Of a stretch of DNA of 64,000 nucleotides, positions 17,296-26,712 are shown in pieces (positions within the stretch are counted from its first letter, which is position 1; each line of letters begins with the position of its first letter). The position numbers and the translations under genes are program-made. Origin of the DNA: an uncultured Balneola sp. (lineage in GTDB: Bacteria > Bacteroidota > Rhodothermia > Balneolales > Balneolaceae). Below the pieces are notes generated by a model, which had not been told where the DNA came from, made no database searches, and worked only from the letters and a program-made list of their open reading frames with translations. The stretch spans positions 21,938 to 85,937 of the forward strand of contig CABZWK010000007.1 in NCBI GenBank assembly GCA_902529365.1, in the 5' to 3' direction.

Positions 17296-17313
17296 TATTA
17301 TTCATGAATAATA
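17296..17313. promoter_or_regulatory. 18-base perfect palindrome TATTATTCATGAATAATA upstream of amt
   Basis: A perfect dyad centred about 72 bases upstream of the amt start. Its length and position suit a dimeric transcription factor, for example a Crp/Fnr-like or nitrogen-responsive regulator. It does not match an operator consensus that I can name with confidence. Confidence 0.45.
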
Positions 17314-17482
17314 CGGAATGAATCCTAAAAATATATGAATGTCGATATATTTAGATTAAAAATATAAGGCATTATCGATGGAAGAGCTTTTTTAGTTCCA
17401 TAGAGTTAGTTGTTTCTTAATAAATAAAAGTGTTCATAACTTTTAGCAGAAAGTAATTAGGGTATTGAGCAACAAGTACTGT

Positions 17483-18247
17483 TTACTTATTGAGATTTTG
17501 GATTTCTCGTAATTTATTGAGAGCACGTGACTTTAAATTTTCGAACTCATTCTCTTTGATATTTGAACGTGTGTATTCTAAATGTAACCATATTATATAG
17601 GTCGCTACGACATCTTCGTAACAATAATTCTCAATTTCTTTGAAATCACCCCTTAAGTATTGTTCATAGACTACATTACCCTCTGAAACTTGCTTAAAAG
17701 GTATGTTAATTAGAATTCCTAGATGTTTCAATTTAGGCCAGGCGCTTGCTCCGTAATTGCTTAATTCGTCTACTAAATCCACATTATTAGCGCTAAATCT
17801 GTACTTGATTTCTCTATGGCTGAGTCTAAGAGGCATCTGCAGATTGAATTTTAAAGCTCGATACTCCATAACGGGTAAATCAAAACCTCTGCCATTATGG
17901 TGAATCAAGTTAAAATCTTTATAGGTCAGTAATTCTTGAAATAATTTAATTAGCCCCTGTTTCTCATTCTCTCCAGACCATGCTTCTTTTTGCTTTGGTT
18001 GGCCTTTAGCATCTATCCATAGTCCTACCCAAGATACTATTTTATGGAACATAGGGGGTAAAAATCCCGAAACTCCACGTCCCATTCTTTTTGTAGCTAT
18101 ATCGATACAATCTTGGTCACTCAGCTCCCCTAGAATGGGTATAGTTTCTTCATCACTCCACTCATCAGCTGTCAAAGGTTCCTGTTCTAGCATAGACCGA
18201 ATTAGGGCTACATCAGGAACAGTTTCTAAATCAAAGATAAAGTACAT
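17483..18247 (-). CDS. Predicted PolB-like 3'-5' exonuclease
   Basis: This 254-residue protein has a DEDD-type exonuclease fold. ExoI is FDLETVP near the N-terminus, the ExoII-like segment is IHHNGRGFDLPVM (about 115-127) and ExoIII is NYCYEDVVATYII (about 215-227). This corresponds to the family of stand-alone exonucleases related to the PolB proofreading domain. It lacks a polymerase domain and probably acts on single-stranded DNA or RNA ends in repair. It is last in a run with asparaginase and a bacillithiol-type deacetylase (29-base gap); no functional link between them is obvious. Confidence 0.82.
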   Translation of the reverse strand: MYFIFDLETVPDVALIRSMLEQEPLTADEWSDEETIPILGELSDQDCIDIATKRMGRGVSGFLPPMFHKIVSWVGLWIDAKGQPKQKEAWSGENEKQGLIKLFQELLTYKDFNLIHHNGRGFDLPVMEYRALKFNLQMPLRLSHREIKYRFSANNVDLVDELSNYGASAWPKLKHLGILINIPFKQVSEGNVVYEQYLRGDFKEIENYCYEDVVATYIIWLHLEYTRSNIKENEFENLKSRALNKLREIQNLNK

Positions 18248-18276
18248 AAAGACTAAGGGTTGATTTGGAAGTTAGC

Positions 18277-19299
18277 TTAGCTTCTTTCTCCACGAAGATT
18301 CTCTTGGAATCGTTGTGCTATCTGAAGGTTCGATTCATCGTTATCTTGATAAGCCGAAATTAACCACATCAGTTTGGTAACACAAGCCTCTAAAGTCATA
18401 TCTGCTGATGATAGCACCCCTAGATCTAGTCCGATTCGTCCCGCAGCATAGTTTTTTAGATTAACCGCATCGTGATTTGCCTGTGATGTAATCACAGTTA
18501 TTATATTTTTTTCCTTGCAACGGCTTAAAAAAGGTATCCAGGAATAATGATCTTTTATAGGAAAATTCCCACTCCCATAGGCTCTGATTAAAAGTGCATC
18601 AATGTTTTCTAATAAAATACTTTCGAGTTGATTGGTTTGGAAGCCAGGATGTATGGTCAGTACAAATATATTTCCGGAGAAACCTGCATAAAAGCTTGTT
18701 GCCTTGTTTGACTTCCCATGGGTGACACTCCGCCAATTATTTCTATGAAAATCAATGTTTAAATCAATATCGGCTAATGTAGGATAATTTGGAGTAGCGA
18801 AAGCATCAAAATCACCAATACTCATTTTAGTTGCACGATTACCCCGGTATACATGGTCATTAAAACAAATCGCTACTTCTGGTAAATCTGATGTGGCAAT
18901 TTCCACTGAATTAATCATGTTACGTTGCGCATCACTTCTAATTCTGCTTAATGGAACCTGACTACCGGTTAAAATAATTGGCTTATCTAGGGATTCAATT
19001 CCAAAACTAAGAGCTGAGGCGGTATACGCCATCGTATCGGTCCCGTGTAAGATGACAAATCCATCGTACTTGTTATACTTGTTTTGAATTAGTCGTAATA
19101 ATAAATCCCAATGATAAGGGTGTAAATCAGAACTGTCTTCAAAAAACAGTGGCTCAACATCAATGTCAGCAATTTCATTTAGGGTAGGGGTTTGCTTATA
19201 GAGTTGGTCTGACCAATGATCTGGATCTAAGACAACCCCATCTAATTGAGCCTGCATAGCAATAGTACCTCCAGTTTGAATGAGCAGTACTTTTTTCAT
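18277..19299 (-). CDS. ansA: L-asparaginase, type I (cytoplasmic)
   Basis: This 340-residue protein has the two asparaginase threonine motifs: TGGTIAM (about 9-15) and HGTDTMAYTASAL (about 84-96). It lacks a signal peptide, so it should be cytoplasmic AnsA. It hydrolyses asparagine to aspartate and ammonia. It lies 24 bases after the PIG-L deacetylase gene and 29 bases before the exonuclease gene on the minus strand, so the three are probably co-transcribed. Confidence 0.93.
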   Translation of the reverse strand: MKKVLLIQTGGTIAMQAQLDGVVLDPDHWSDQLYKQTPTLNEIADIDVEPLFFEDSSDLHPYHWDLLLRLIQNKYNKYDGFVILHGTDTMAYTASALSFGIESLDKPIILTGSQVPLSRIRSDAQRNMINSVEIATSDLPEVAICFNDHVYRGNRATKMSIGDFDAFATPNYPTLADIDLNIDFHRNNWRSVTHGKSNKATSFYAGFSGNIFVLTIHPGFQTNQLESILLENIDALLIRAYGSGNFPIKDHYSWIPFLSRCKEKNIITVITSQANHDAVNLKNYAAGRIGLDLGVLSSADMTLEACVTKLMWLISAYQDNDESNLQIAQRFQENLRGERS

Positions 19300-19323
19300 T
19301 CTACGACCAACTTGACATTATCA

Positions 19324-20073
19324 TTAACGTTTTTGCTTGTGCTGAATAAAAGAATCAAAATTCTTAACTCCGGCAGGTAGATTATGGTAAGCAAAGGGTT
19401 CGCCATAAGTACAACCACCCAAATGACCAAAATATCGTGCTCTAGCTTCCAATTGTTGAAAAAAAGAAGGCTCGGAGATATATGTTTTCGGCTCTTTATC
19501 ATCGGATGGGGCATTGAATTGTGTAGTAAATGCAGCCATAGCCTTCACTTTTGTATCCCATACATCCGAAATATCAAGTATAATTTGATAATCAATAGGT
19601 CGATCTTGCATATAGTGAAAAACGTGATGAGGTCGCCACACCTCTTGTATTTCTTGGCTTGCTGGATCGTTGGTCTCAATTTTTATAAGACCAGAATAAA
19701 ATAGGGCGTCTGCGCAAAGTTTTGTTGCTTTACCATGGTCTGGATGCCGATCCGAGGGTGCACCAATAAAGCATATATCTGGTCTGGTGCTTCGAATTAC
19801 TTGAATAATTTTCTTTTGATTAGCACGATTATTTTCAATGATAGAATCAGCAATTTGCAAATTATTTCGATAATGTAATCCCAAAATTTCACTGGCCACT
19901 TTAGCCTCTTCATATCTAGATTGAATGGTTCCTCTCGAACCCATTTCACCTTCGGTTAGATCAACTATACCTACCTTGTAGCCTTGTTTAATCATACTAG
20001 CAATCATGCCGCCACAACCAAGCTCGGCATCATCTGGATGGGCAGCAAAAACGAGAATATCTAAGTCTATCAT
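19324..20073 (-). CDS. bshB1: PIG-L deacetylase, probable bacillithiol pathway BshB1
   Basis: From the ATG at 20073 this is 249 residues. The metal-binding AHPDDAELGCGG motif sits at the very N-terminus as in the family, and the second conserved segment is DRHPDHGKAT. The ~29 residues encoded further upstream have no family similarity and were left out. BshB1 removes the acetyl group from GlcNAc-malate during bacillithiol synthesis, a thiol made by many members of this phylogenetic group. The rest of the pathway (bshA, bshC) is not in the window, so other PIG-L substrates remain possible. It is divergent from the efflux permease gene at 20176. Confidence 0.82.
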   Translation of the reverse strand: MIDLDILVFAAHPDDAELGCGGMIASMIKQGYKVGIVDLTEGEMGSRGTIQSRYEEAKVASEILGLHYRNNLQIADSIIENNRANQKKIIQVIRSTRPDICFIGAPSDRHPDHGKATKLCADALFYSGLIKIETNDPASQEIQEVWRPHHVFHYMQDRPIDYQIILDISDVWDTKVKAMAAFTTQFNAPSDDKEPKTYISEPSFFQQLEARARYFGHLGGCTYGEPFAYHNLPAGVKNFDSFIQHKQKR

Positions 20074-20175
20074 AGTTAAGTGTAAGTGTGATTTATATTG
20101 GAACTTATTTAAATGATAATCGTATACTTGTACATGCGGAAATTTGACTAAATATATCATTTATAACAGAATATA

Positions 20176-21402
20176 ATGAAGTTCATTAGCAGCATACAGG
20201 AAGGGCTCAAAATTGCTCTTCATGCGCTCAAAACAAATAAATTGAGGGCGTTTTTAACCACATTATGTATCATTATTGGGATTACTATGGTGACAGTGGT
20301 AGATACAGTCACAACAGGAATGGATAAAACTTTTGATGATAGTATGGCTATGTTAGGGCAAAATGTGGTATACATTGAAAAATGGCCTTGGGATAGGGAT
20401 GGGATTAAATGGTGGGAAATCATGAACAGGAGAGAAATGGAGCTAGAGTATGCTGAATTTATCGAGAGTCGAAGTCGTTATGCTTCAACTGTTGCTATTT
20501 CTGCAAATCGCGGTACGACTATTCGTTATCAAGAAAACTCAGCCGAAGGAGTTGGTTTACAAGGAAGTACCCATAATTTTCTTGATATACAAGGTCTTGA
20601 TATTGATTCTGGAAGAATGTTTACGGAGTCTGAAGTGCGTTCCCGGTCTAATGTAGTAATAATTGGGCATTCTTTGGTTTCTGCGTTGTTTAAGCAAGAA
20701 AATCCTGAAGGAAAAACTGTACGAATAGGTGGTCAGAAGTTTACTGTTATTGGGGTGCTGACCAAACAGGGAAGTTTTTTAGGATTAGAAAATGCAGACA
20801 ATCGTGTTATTATACCAATTACCTCCTATGAAAAGATTTATGGACTCAAATATGGTATACAACTAAGTGTCAAGTTTCCGGATCAGACAGCTTTAGAAGA
20901 AGGAAAATACGAGGTAGAAGGATTAATGAGACAAGTGCGTCAATTAGAGGCAATAGAGGAGAATGACTTCGCGTTGAATGAGCCTGATACCTTTAAAGAA
21001 CAATTAGCTGGGATTAAAAATGGAATTTATATGGGAGGATTTTTATTAGTGGGGCTATCCTTGTTAATCGGAGGTATAGGTATTATGAATATTATGTTTG
21101 TATCGGTTAAGGAGCGTACCAAAGAAATAGGGATTCGAAAAGCAGTTGGAGCGAAATCATGGGAAATTCTGGCTCAATTTCTTATTGAAGCTGTAGTTTT
21201 ATCTCTTTTGGGTGGTATCATTGGCGTGTTGATAGCGGCAGGATTTACCTTTATGATTGATCAGGTTTTTACGGCGCAAATGAACGTACAAGTGGTACTA
21301 TTGGCAGTAGGATTGTGTACTCTGGTAGGGGTGATATTTGGATTCATACCAGCCTATAAAGCAGCAAAATCTGACCCTATAGAATCATTACGATTCGAAT
21401 AA
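20176..21402 (+). CDS. ABC transporter permease, MacB-like (FtsX family), first of a pair
   Basis: This 408-residue protein has one N-terminal membrane helix (about 25-45) and a ~220-residue MacB-type periplasmic core. Three C-terminal helices form the FtsX domain, with the coupling motif ERTKEIGIRKAVGA and the ending DPIESLRFE. Unlike MacB it has no fused ATPase; the separate ATPase at 26705 is the likely partner. Such permeases drive tripartite efflux of drugs, peptides or lipoproteins. It is 19 bases upstream of a paralogous permease, suggesting a heterodimer. Confidence 0.9.
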   Translation: MKFISSIQEGLKIALHALKTNKLRAFLTTLCIIIGITMVTVVDTVTTGMDKTFDDSMAMLGQNVVYIEKWPWDRDGIKWWEIMNRREMELEYAEFIESRSRYASTVAISANRGTTIRYQENSAEGVGLQGSTHNFLDIQGLDIDSGRMFTESEVRSRSNVVIIGHSLVSALFKQENPEGKTVRIGGQKFTVIGVLTKQGSFLGLENADNRVIIPITSYEKIYGLKYGIQLSVKFPDQTALEEGKYEVEGLMRQVRQLEAIEENDFALNEPDTFKEQLAGIKNGIYMGGFLLVGLSLLIGGIGIMNIMFVSVKERTKEIGIRKAVGAKSWEILAQFLIEAVVLSLLGGIIGVLIAAGFTFMIDQVFTAQMNVQVVLLAVGLCTLVGVIFGFIPAYKAAKSDPIESLRFE

Positions 21403-21421
21403 ACACGAGGAACTCAACATT

Positions 21422-22651
21422 ATGTTCAATCTGGAGATATTAGTTCAAGCTGTAAAAGCGCTGTTTACAAATAAATTACGCTCCTCATTAACTCTATTGG
21501 CTTTAGTCATTGGTGTTTTTTCTGTATTGGTATCGACAACGGCAGTGGCTGTACTTGATAATTATTTCAAGGAGACCTTAAGTATGATGGGTAGTGATGT
21601 TGTAGTTGTGTCTAGATATCCGGCTATTCAGATAGGTGGAGATACTTCGAAAAGAAATAGAAAAAGGTTAACATTTGAAACATTTGATCAGGCAGAAAAA
21701 TCCGAGCAATTACTGAGATATGCTGAAAACATGAATCCTAATGAAGACTTTAGTTATACTAAAATTCAATTTGGGGATTTAGAAACTGAACCAAATGTTA
21801 GAATATTTGGTAGTAATCACAATTTTGTAAGCAATAATGCATATGAAATTTATTCTGGACGTAATATCACGCAAGAAGACGTTCAATACTCTAGATCCGT
21901 TGCGATTTTAGGCCATGACATATTAGATGAATTATTTCGAAGTGTAGATCCTATTGGCAAAGAAATTAGAATAGATGGAAATACCTTTTTAATTGTAGGA
22001 GTAACTGAAAAAAAAGGCTCTATTCTAGGGCAATCATTTGATAATTTTATTCTAATACCATACACAACTGGAAAATTATTGTATGGTGGAAAAAGAAACA
22101 TCGAAATTCAATTACGTGCACCAGATATAGCCGGTATACCGAAACTTATAGATGAAGTTACTGGAGTTTTGAGAATTATTAGGAAAGTATCACCAGGGGA
22201 GGAAAATGATTTTGAGATATCTACCAATGAATCTCTTTCTGGGTCTTTTGATGTATTTACTTCTGCTCTTTATGTAGGTGGTGCCTTTATCGGACTTATC
22301 ACCTTGCTTGGAGCGGGTATAGGCGTTATGAATATCATGTTAGTATCAGTCACCGAAAGAACCAAAGAGATTGGAATACGTAAGGCTGTGGGTGCCACCA
22401 AAAAAGCGATTATAAATCAATTTTTAGCCGAAGCTATTTTTGTCTGCCAAATAGGTGGGGTGATAGGTATGATTTTAGGTATTGGTGCGGGTAACTTCTT
22501 AGCCTATGTGATCGATGCTAGCGTTGTAATTCCAATATGGTCTGTCATCGGTAGCTTTATGGGTATGTTATTTATAGGTATAGTTTTTGGTGTGTATCCT
22601 GCTTTCAAAGCAGCTCAGTTAGACCCGATTGAGAGCTTGCGCTATGAATAG
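21422..22651 (+). CDS. ABC transporter permease, MacB-like, second of a pair
   Basis: This 409-residue paralogue has the same architecture as the preceding gene: one N-terminal helix, a periplasmic core, and three C-terminal helices with ERTKEIGIRKAVGA and DPIESLRYE. Both begin with TNKLR followed by a hydrophobic helix, so they probably arose by tandem duplication. An AGGA lies about 10 bases before the ATG. It probably works with the ATPase, HlyD adaptor and TolC encoded 1.3-4.8 kb downstream. Confidence 0.9.
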   Translation: MFNLEILVQAVKALFTNKLRSSLTLLALVIGVFSVLVSTTAVAVLDNYFKETLSMMGSDVVVVSRYPAIQIGGDTSKRNRKRLTFETFDQAEKSEQLLRYAENMNPNEDFSYTKIQFGDLETEPNVRIFGSNHNFVSNNAYEIYSGRNITQEDVQYSRSVAILGHDILDELFRSVDPIGKEIRIDGNTFLIVGVTEKKGSILGQSFDNFILIPYTTGKLLYGGKRNIEIQLRAPDIAGIPKLIDEVTGVLRIIRKVSPGEENDFEISTNESLSGSFDVFTSALYVGGAFIGLITLLGAGIGVMNIMLVSVTERTKEIGIRKAVGATKKAIINQFLAEAIFVCQIGGVIGMILGIGAGNFLAYVIDASVVIPIWSVIGSFMGMLFIGIVFGVYPAFKAAQLDPIESLRYE

Positions 22652-22711
22652 TGTTATGGCAGTTTGAGGTAAATTTTGATATATTTTTAAAAATAAACAA
22701 AAGAGAGTAGT

Positions 22712-22912
22712 ATGGATGAACAAATATTAGATAATTTAAAAAGACGACTCGAAAAAACGATTACTGATACAGAGACGGTTCTTGAAGAACCGATGAAACT
22801 AGATGTAGAAGAATTGAAGGACCAGGTGGAGTCAATCGTGCGTGAGCATCCTATAAAGAGTGTGTTGGTATCTTTTGGGGTAGGGTATCTACTTTCAAGA
22901 CTATTCAAATAG
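22712..22912 (+). CDS. Small C-tail-anchored protein, DUF883/YqjD-like
   Basis: This 66-residue protein has an acidic amphipathic N-terminal helix (about 1-45) ending in REHPIKSVLVSFGVGYLLSRLF, a short glycine-containing membrane helix. The HPxxS...GxGxLL pattern is that of ElaB/YqjD (DUF883) proteins, inner-membrane proteins whose E. coli members bind ribosomes in stationary phase. It is the first of three small membrane-protein genes in the same order as E. coli yqjD-yqjE-yqjK. The family call is by pattern only. Confidence 0.62.
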   Translation: MDEQILDNLKRRLEKTITDTETVLEEPMKLDVEELKDQVESIVREHPIKSVLVSFGVGYLLSRLFK

Positions 22913-22954
22913 ATAGTTTAGTACCTAAGCCACAAGAATTATTACCCTAACCCA

Positions 22955-23320
22955 ATGAACGAATCGATTAAAGAGTTAGCACGTGACTTAAAGGATTACA
23001 TTGAACTTCGATTCGAATGGGTTGCAATTAATGCTAGTGAAGTATTATCACATTTGGTATCACTGGTTCTTCAGAAAGTGTTTGCCATACTATTGTTGGG
23101 CATTGCTCTATTTTTTTTGATGTTTGCTTTAGCTCAATATTTAGGTGATTTAATGGGTAATCCAGTATATGGTTATCTTTGTATAGGCCTCCCACTGCTG
23201 CTTTTTGGGATTCTTTTTCTTTCCAATACGCCTAGATTTATTTTTAGTCGAATAAAAGTATCACTAACCGATGATCTATCGAATAAATTATTAGTAAAGA
23301 AAAAAGATCATGACGAATAG
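22955..23320 (+). CDS. Phage-holin-superfamily membrane protein, YqjE-like
   Basis: This 121-residue protein has a charged N-terminal helix (ELARDLKDYIELRFEW) and two membrane helices (about 40-65 and 72-95), then a basic C-terminal tail. This is the layout of the Actinobacterial holin-X/YqjE family. Despite the family name these are chromosomal envelope proteins; no phage genes are nearby. It sits 42 bases after the YqjD-like gene and overlaps the next gene by 11 bases. Confidence 0.72.
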   Translation: MNESIKELARDLKDYIELRFEWVAINASEVLSHLVSLVLQKVFAILLLGIALFFLMFALAQYLGDLMGNPVYGYLCIGLPLLLFGILFLSNTPRFIFSRIKVSLTDDLSNKLLVKKKDHDE

Positions 23321-23729
23321 CCAAGAAAAAAAGAAGAATATCGAAAAAAAAATTCAGGCTATTGAGAAACGTTTCGATCAAAAACTGCAAGCAACTAAAG
23401 AAACGATTGAAATAGGTAAATCACCCCAAAAACTGGTTTCGAAACGTCCATTTTCTTCTTTGTTCATTTTCTTTAGTCTAGGCCTGCTAGCGGGGAAAAT
23501 GGCAATAAACGGATCGTCTAATAGTAATATTACCTCCAATAACCAAAATTATTGTCAACAGAATGATCATGAACATTCGGATTCCTTAGAAGAAAGAAAG
23601 AGTTTGGTAAGCAGTACGATAAAACAGAGGTTAAAAAGAAGAATCAGCCAAAAACTTATAGATAGTTTACTCAATTATGGTGAAGAGTTATTAAATGACT
23701 ATATGAGAAAAGATAATTTGAGAAAATGA
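23310..23729 (+). CDS. Small single-pass membrane protein, YqjK-like position
   Basis: This 139-residue protein has a highly charged helical N-terminus rich in Lys/Glu (about 1-45). One membrane helix follows (RPFSSLFIFFSLGLLAGKM, about 46-64), then a polar, Asn/Ser-rich linker and a basic helical tail. I do not recognise a domain. Its 11-base overlap with the holin-like gene implies coupled translation, and its position mirrors yqjK in enterobacteria. The long polar tail has no counterpart that I can name. Confidence 0.6.
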   Translation: MTNSQEKKKNIEKKIQAIEKRFDQKLQATKETIEIGKSPQKLVSKRPFSSLFIFFSLGLLAGKMAINGSSNSNITSNNQNYCQQNDHEHSDSLEERKSLVSSTIKQRLKRRISQKLIDSLLNYGEELLNDYMRKDNLRK

Positions 23730-23926
23730 TTATGAATCATAAAGAAAAAAATCAGGTTTGTACTTACAATATACTCAAGTTCTAGCAATACACGTTTACC
23801 TGGTTCCGTGGGTTACCAATCTTAATACATAAGTAAAAGAATATTAACGGAAAATAATTAGCAAGTTTTTGTAACTATCTTCACTACAATCCGTTAACTC
23901 TCTTGTAAACTATAATACATACAGTA

Positions 23927-25300
23927 ATGCTCAAGCAAAAAATAATTTTAGTAATAGTAATTGGCATAGTCTCAACCACTTTATATGCCCAAAGCGCTGA
24001 CATCAGAATTATAACAATAGATCAAGCTATTTCCATTGCACTGGAAAATAATTATTCGTTAAAACAAGCTAAAAATGAACTGGATCTAGCCGAAGATCTA
24101 ATTTTTAGTGAAAAAGCTGATTTTCTACCAAGTGTTTCTGCTAGTATGAATGGTAGTAGAACAACAGGTCAACAATTTATTTTTGAACGATTTAATGAAA
24201 ATTTAGATCCGTTTGTTGATGTTAGTTCTCAATCTATGAGTGGCGGAATGAATGCTAGTATAAATCTATTTAACGGCTTTAATAATATACTAACGCTAAA
24301 AAGTAGCCAATCCAATAAGGAGTCAAGAGCACAGCAGTATGAAAGAGCTAAAGAATCGGTCATATTCAATACCGCGTCACGATACCTACAGGTATTATTA
24401 GATAAGGAATTATTAGCCATTGCTGAACAAAACCTAGAAACCTCAACGACACAATTGAATCAGGTGCAAGCGCAAGTCGAACTTGGAGCTAGACCCATGG
24501 TAGATTTATTTAATCAAGAGGCTCAGGTAGCAAATGATGAACTTGTTGTGACGCAGAGAGAGAATACACTATCGTTGAATAGTCTGCTATTAGTCAGACA
24601 ACTGGAAATAGATCCTCTTGGATCATATGATTTTATAGTACCCGATTTAACCTTAAATGACTTGCCTTGGATGGATATTAACATAAGGTCTTTGGTTAGT
24701 GAAGCTTTGTCTACGAGAAGTGACATTCTAAGTGCTGAGGCAACTATCCTATCATTGAAATATCAAATGCAGATAACAAAAAATAGTTTGCTACCAAGTC
24801 TGAGAGCATCTGCAGGGGTTTCTTCCCGATATTCAGATCAATACTCTATTGGTGGGAATGAGGTTAGTTTTTCCGATCAATTTTTTGATCAACAGGTTAA
24901 CCGTTCTTTAGGTTTATCATTCAGTTTGCCATTATTCAATAATTGGAACAGAATATATTCTATCCAGTCAGCAGAGGTTCAGTTAAAAAATGCAGAATTA
25001 AATTTAGACAATTCTAAGATGCAGGTGATTCAGGAAGTTTCCCAGGCTTACAACGACTACAGTTCATATGTTAAGCAGTTAGACGCATCGGAAAAATCCC
25101 TAATTGCATCCGAGAGAGCTTTTCAAACCCAACAAGAGCGTTATAATCTGGGTGCGAGTACACTTATTGAGCTTACTCAGGCCCAATCAGCATTTGTGAG
25201 TGCTCAATCTAGTTACACTCAGGCTTTATACAATCTTATTTTCCAAGAAAAGCTTTTGGATTTCTATCTGGGAAAATTAAAAGGTGATAATATTTTTTAA
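23927..25300 (+). CDS. tolC: TolC-family outer-membrane efflux protein
   Basis: This 457-residue protein has a signal peptide (cut near TLYA-QSAD) and the internal twofold repeat of long helices typical of outer-membrane efflux trimers. Examples are ITIDQAISIALENNYSLKQAKNEL in the first half (start ITIDQAISIALE) and QQERYNLGASTLIELTQAQ in the second (core RYNLGASTLIEL). It forms the outer channel of a tripartite pump with the adaptor that follows 29 bases later and the MacB-like permeases upstream. The 197 bases before it carry no other gene, so it may have its own promoter. Confidence 0.93.
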   Translation: MLKQKIILVIVIGIVSTTLYAQSADIRIITIDQAISIALENNYSLKQAKNELDLAEDLIFSEKADFLPSVSASMNGSRTTGQQFIFERFNENLDPFVDVSSQSMSGGMNASINLFNGFNNILTLKSSQSNKESRAQQYERAKESVIFNTASRYLQVLLDKELLAIAEQNLETSTTQLNQVQAQVELGARPMVDLFNQEAQVANDELVVTQRENTLSLNSLLLVRQLEIDPLGSYDFIVPDLTLNDLPWMDINIRSLVSEALSTRSDILSAEATILSLKYQMQITKNSLLPSLRASAGVSSRYSDQYSIGGNEVSFSDQFFDQQVNRSLGLSFSLPLFNNWNRIYSIQSAEVQLKNAELNLDNSKMQVIQEVSQAYNDYSSYVKQLDASEKSLIASERAFQTQQERYNLGASTLIELTQAQSAFVSAQSSYTQALYNLIFQEKLLDFYLGKLKGDNIF

Positions 25301-25329
25301 AGTTATAATTCAAAAATCTAATCAAATAA

Positions 25330-26712
25330 ATGTCAACTAAGTCGAACAAATCCTCCAATAAATCGCTCATTTATACTTCTTTCTTATTAGTTAGTATAAT
25401 GGTTCTAATTTTTGCCTTAAAACAATTTGGGTTAATTGGGGAGTCTAACTCCGAAATTGAGGTGGAAACAACATATACTAAGTATGCTACCATTACTCAA
25501 AAGGTCTCGGCGTCCGGTAATATTCAGCCAGAAGTAGAGGTAATTATAAGACCCGATGTATCCGGTGAAATAATAGAATTAGCTGTGCAAGAAGGTGATT
25601 TTGTTCGTGAGGGTGATTTGTTGGTGCGAATAAAACCGGACATTTATCAAGCCAGAATTGACAATTTAAATGCTGCCCTATTGACACAAAAAGCACGAAT
25701 GGAGCAAACCCGAGCAGCACTTATTCAAGCAGAAGCGACGTATATAAGAGACAAAGAATTATTTGATAAAGAGTTAATCTCGGAACTACAATTTATCCAA
25801 TCTACTTCAAATTGGGAATCTCAAAAGGCCAGTTTAAAAGCCTCAGAATATCAAATAGAAAGTGCTCAAGCACAATTACGACAGGCTCAAGAAGAATTAG
25901 AACAAACCGTTATTAGAGCACCACAGAATGGCACGGTGACGGGTCTCACAGTTGAAGCCGGCGAGCGAGTTTTAGGGAACGCTCAAATGGCAGGAACCGA
26001 GATGATGAGAGTTTCATTATTGGATCGAATGGAAGTAGAAGTAGATGTGAATGAAAATGATATTGTGAATGTCAGCTTAAGCGATACGGCACGTATTGAG
26101 GTAGATGCATATCCTAATCGACTTTTTAATGGAGTAGTAACTGAGATTGCTAATTCTGCAAGGGTTTCGGGTGCGGGAACTAATGAACAGATAACTAATT
26201 ATAAAGTTAAAGTTCGAATTGTAACTCCTCACAACCTGGGACAGGGTGGTGGTCAGCTTCAAGCTGTCATTGCTGAAGAAGTCACTGAATTGCTTCCAGC
26301 TCCAAATTTTAAACCTGGAATGTCAGCAAGTGTAGATATTGAAACAGATACAGCCAAAGATGTAGTATCAGTACCTATTCAGGCTGTAACCGTGCGAGAT
26401 TTTTCTCTGGATAAGGCCACGGAATCAAATACAATTGAATCTATTGAAGGGGAATCGAATGAATCAGATCCATCTCCAGCATCATTAAAAGTACAAGAAC
26501 AAGATATCAGGAAAGTAGTTTTTGTGATAGAAGATGGTGTGGCGGTACGAAACGAGGTTGAAACTGGTATTAGTGATAATGCTAACATTCAAATATCACA
26601 AGGCTTGGATGTAGGTCAAGAAATTGTTGTTGGTAGTTACAGAATCCTTTCAAGAACCTTGAAGAATAATGATAAAATTATGATAGCTAACGAGGGTGAC
26701 AGCGATGAGTGA
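25330..26712 (+). CDS. Periplasmic adaptor of the efflux pump (HlyD/MacA family)
   Basis: This 460-residue membrane-fusion protein has an N-terminal anchor helix (about 15-32) and a lipoyl half-motif ([20 protein letters not shown]; core [16 protein letters not shown]). A coiled-coil hairpin follows (about 105-190), then the second lipoyl half ([13 protein letters not shown]) and beta-barrel/MP domains. An acidic Ser-rich insert (about 360-390, [15 protein letters not shown]) interrupts the membrane-proximal domain and looks lineage-specific. It links the permease to TolC. Its stop overlaps the ATPase start by 8 bases, which implies coupled translation. Confidence 0.92.
   Translation: MSTKSNKSSNKSLIYTSFLLVSIMVLIFALKQFGLIGESNSEIEVETTYTKYATITQKVSASGNIQPEVEVIIRPDVSGEIIELAVQEGDFVREGDLLVRIKPDIYQARIDNLNAALLTQKARMEQTRAALIQAEATYIRDKELFDKELISELQFIQSTSNWESQKASLKASEYQIESAQAQLRQAQEELEQTVIRAPQNGTVTGLTVEAGERVLGNAQMAGTEMMRVSLLDRMEVEVDVNENDIVNVSLSDTARIEVDAYPNRLFNGVVTEIANSARVSGAGTNEQITNYKVKVRIVTPHNLGQGGGQLQAVIAEEVTELLPAPNFKPGMSASVDIETDTAKDVVSVPIQAVTVRDFSLDKATESNTIESIEGESNESDPSPASLKVQEQDIRKVVFVIEDGVAVRNEVETGISDNANIQISQGLDVGQEIVVGSYRILSRTLKNNDKIMIANEGDSDE

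Noticed and set aside
22955..23320. Phage holin, suggesting a prophage
   Set aside because: The protein is of the YqjE/holin-X type found in ordinary chromosomes, and no capsid, integrase, lysin or other phage genes are nearby.
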